This document shows, piece by piece, positions 5,270-5,320 of a DNA stretch of 5,320 nucleotides (positions are counted from its first letter, which is position 1; each line of letters starts with the position of its first letter). Below the pieces are notes generated by a model that saw only the letters and a program-made list of their open reading frames with translations, ran no database searches and was not told the origin of the DNA. Both the position numbers and the translations under genes were made by a program. The DNA comes from Candidatus Magasanikbacteria bacterium RIFCSPHIGHO2_02_FULL_50_9b (lineage in GTDB: Bacteria; Patescibacteriota; Patescibacteriia; Magasanikbacterales; 2-02-FULL-50-9b). The stretch spans positions 1-5,320 of the forward strand of contig MFQD01000025.1 in NCBI GenBank assembly GCA_001782975.1, given 5' to 3'.

Positions 5270-5298
5270 GCAATCGTTTTATTTAATTACTTTTTTAT

Positions 5299-5320
5299 AT
5301 GTCTCACGACAAAAAGATCG
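5299..5320 (+). CDS. Start of a gene cut by the window edge
   Basis: ATG at 5299 lies 29 bases past a good -10 element and begins MSHDKKI before the window ends. Only seven codons are visible, so no function can be given. The start is supported by the promoter position and the return to A+T-rich composition. Confidence 0.55.

Noticed and set aside
1..5320. CRISPR array, rRNA gene or insertion sequence
   Set aside because: No regularly spaced direct repeats, no rRNA landmarks and no transposase coding sequence are seen on either strand.

Overview
The window is a mosaic of two kinds of DNA. Two stretches (about 1-2200 and 4340-5220) are visibly richer in G+C (about 53% in a sample line of the ATPase gene). 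Between and after them lie A+T-rich stretches (about 2200-4340 and 5220-5320; about 37% in a sample line). The A+T-rich part looks like a Patescibacteria/CPR (Parcubacteria-type) genome. It encodes a small lipoprotein, a membrane-anchored GerMN-like surface protein ending in a W-T-I block, and a RhuM-type DNA-binding remnant, with compact promoters and little or no Shine-Dalgarno signal. The G+C-rich part has proteobacterial-looking codon use and good Shine-Dalgarno sites. It may be acquired DNA or a different source; this is inference from composition and translation signals only.

Layout: (a) 1-1765, a two-gene translationally coupled unit: a protein open to the left edge with a possible winged-helix C-terminal half, then a 406-residue AAA+/ExeA-like P-loop ATPase. 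(b) 1766-2243, no convincing gene. It holds a near-consensus promoter, a run of short hairpins and a strong bidirectional terminator, so it may encode a non-coding RNA. (c) 2257-2445, palindromic structured DNA beside and overlapping the 3' end of the next gene. (d) 2439-2873 (minus), a lipoprotein with a PsbP-like start, divergent from (e) 2950-3954 (plus), the GerMN-like anchored protein. Their promoters overlap. (f) 3959-4276 (minus), a RhuM-family N-terminal fragment driven by a perfect TTGACA/TATAAT promoter but cut off in its conserved core. (g) 4400-4858 (minus), an unrecognised soluble protein with its own Shine-Dalgarno site and intrinsic terminator. (h) 4859-5298, mostly non-coding, with a possible 39-residue ORF, a hairpin and a good promoter. 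(i) 5299 onward, the first codons of another gene.

How the genes work together: the regulator-like protein plus ATPase pair is the best candidate for a dedicated system (a defence or mobile-element module is possible), but too little of it lies in the window to name it. The lipoprotein and the GerMN-like protein are both cell-envelope proteins transcribed from one shared intergenic region and may be co-regulated. No complete, clearly new system can be demonstrated here. The strongest leads are the orphan promoter-hairpins-terminator unit, the 110-nt branched palindrome, the ATPase pair and the truncated RhuM gene.
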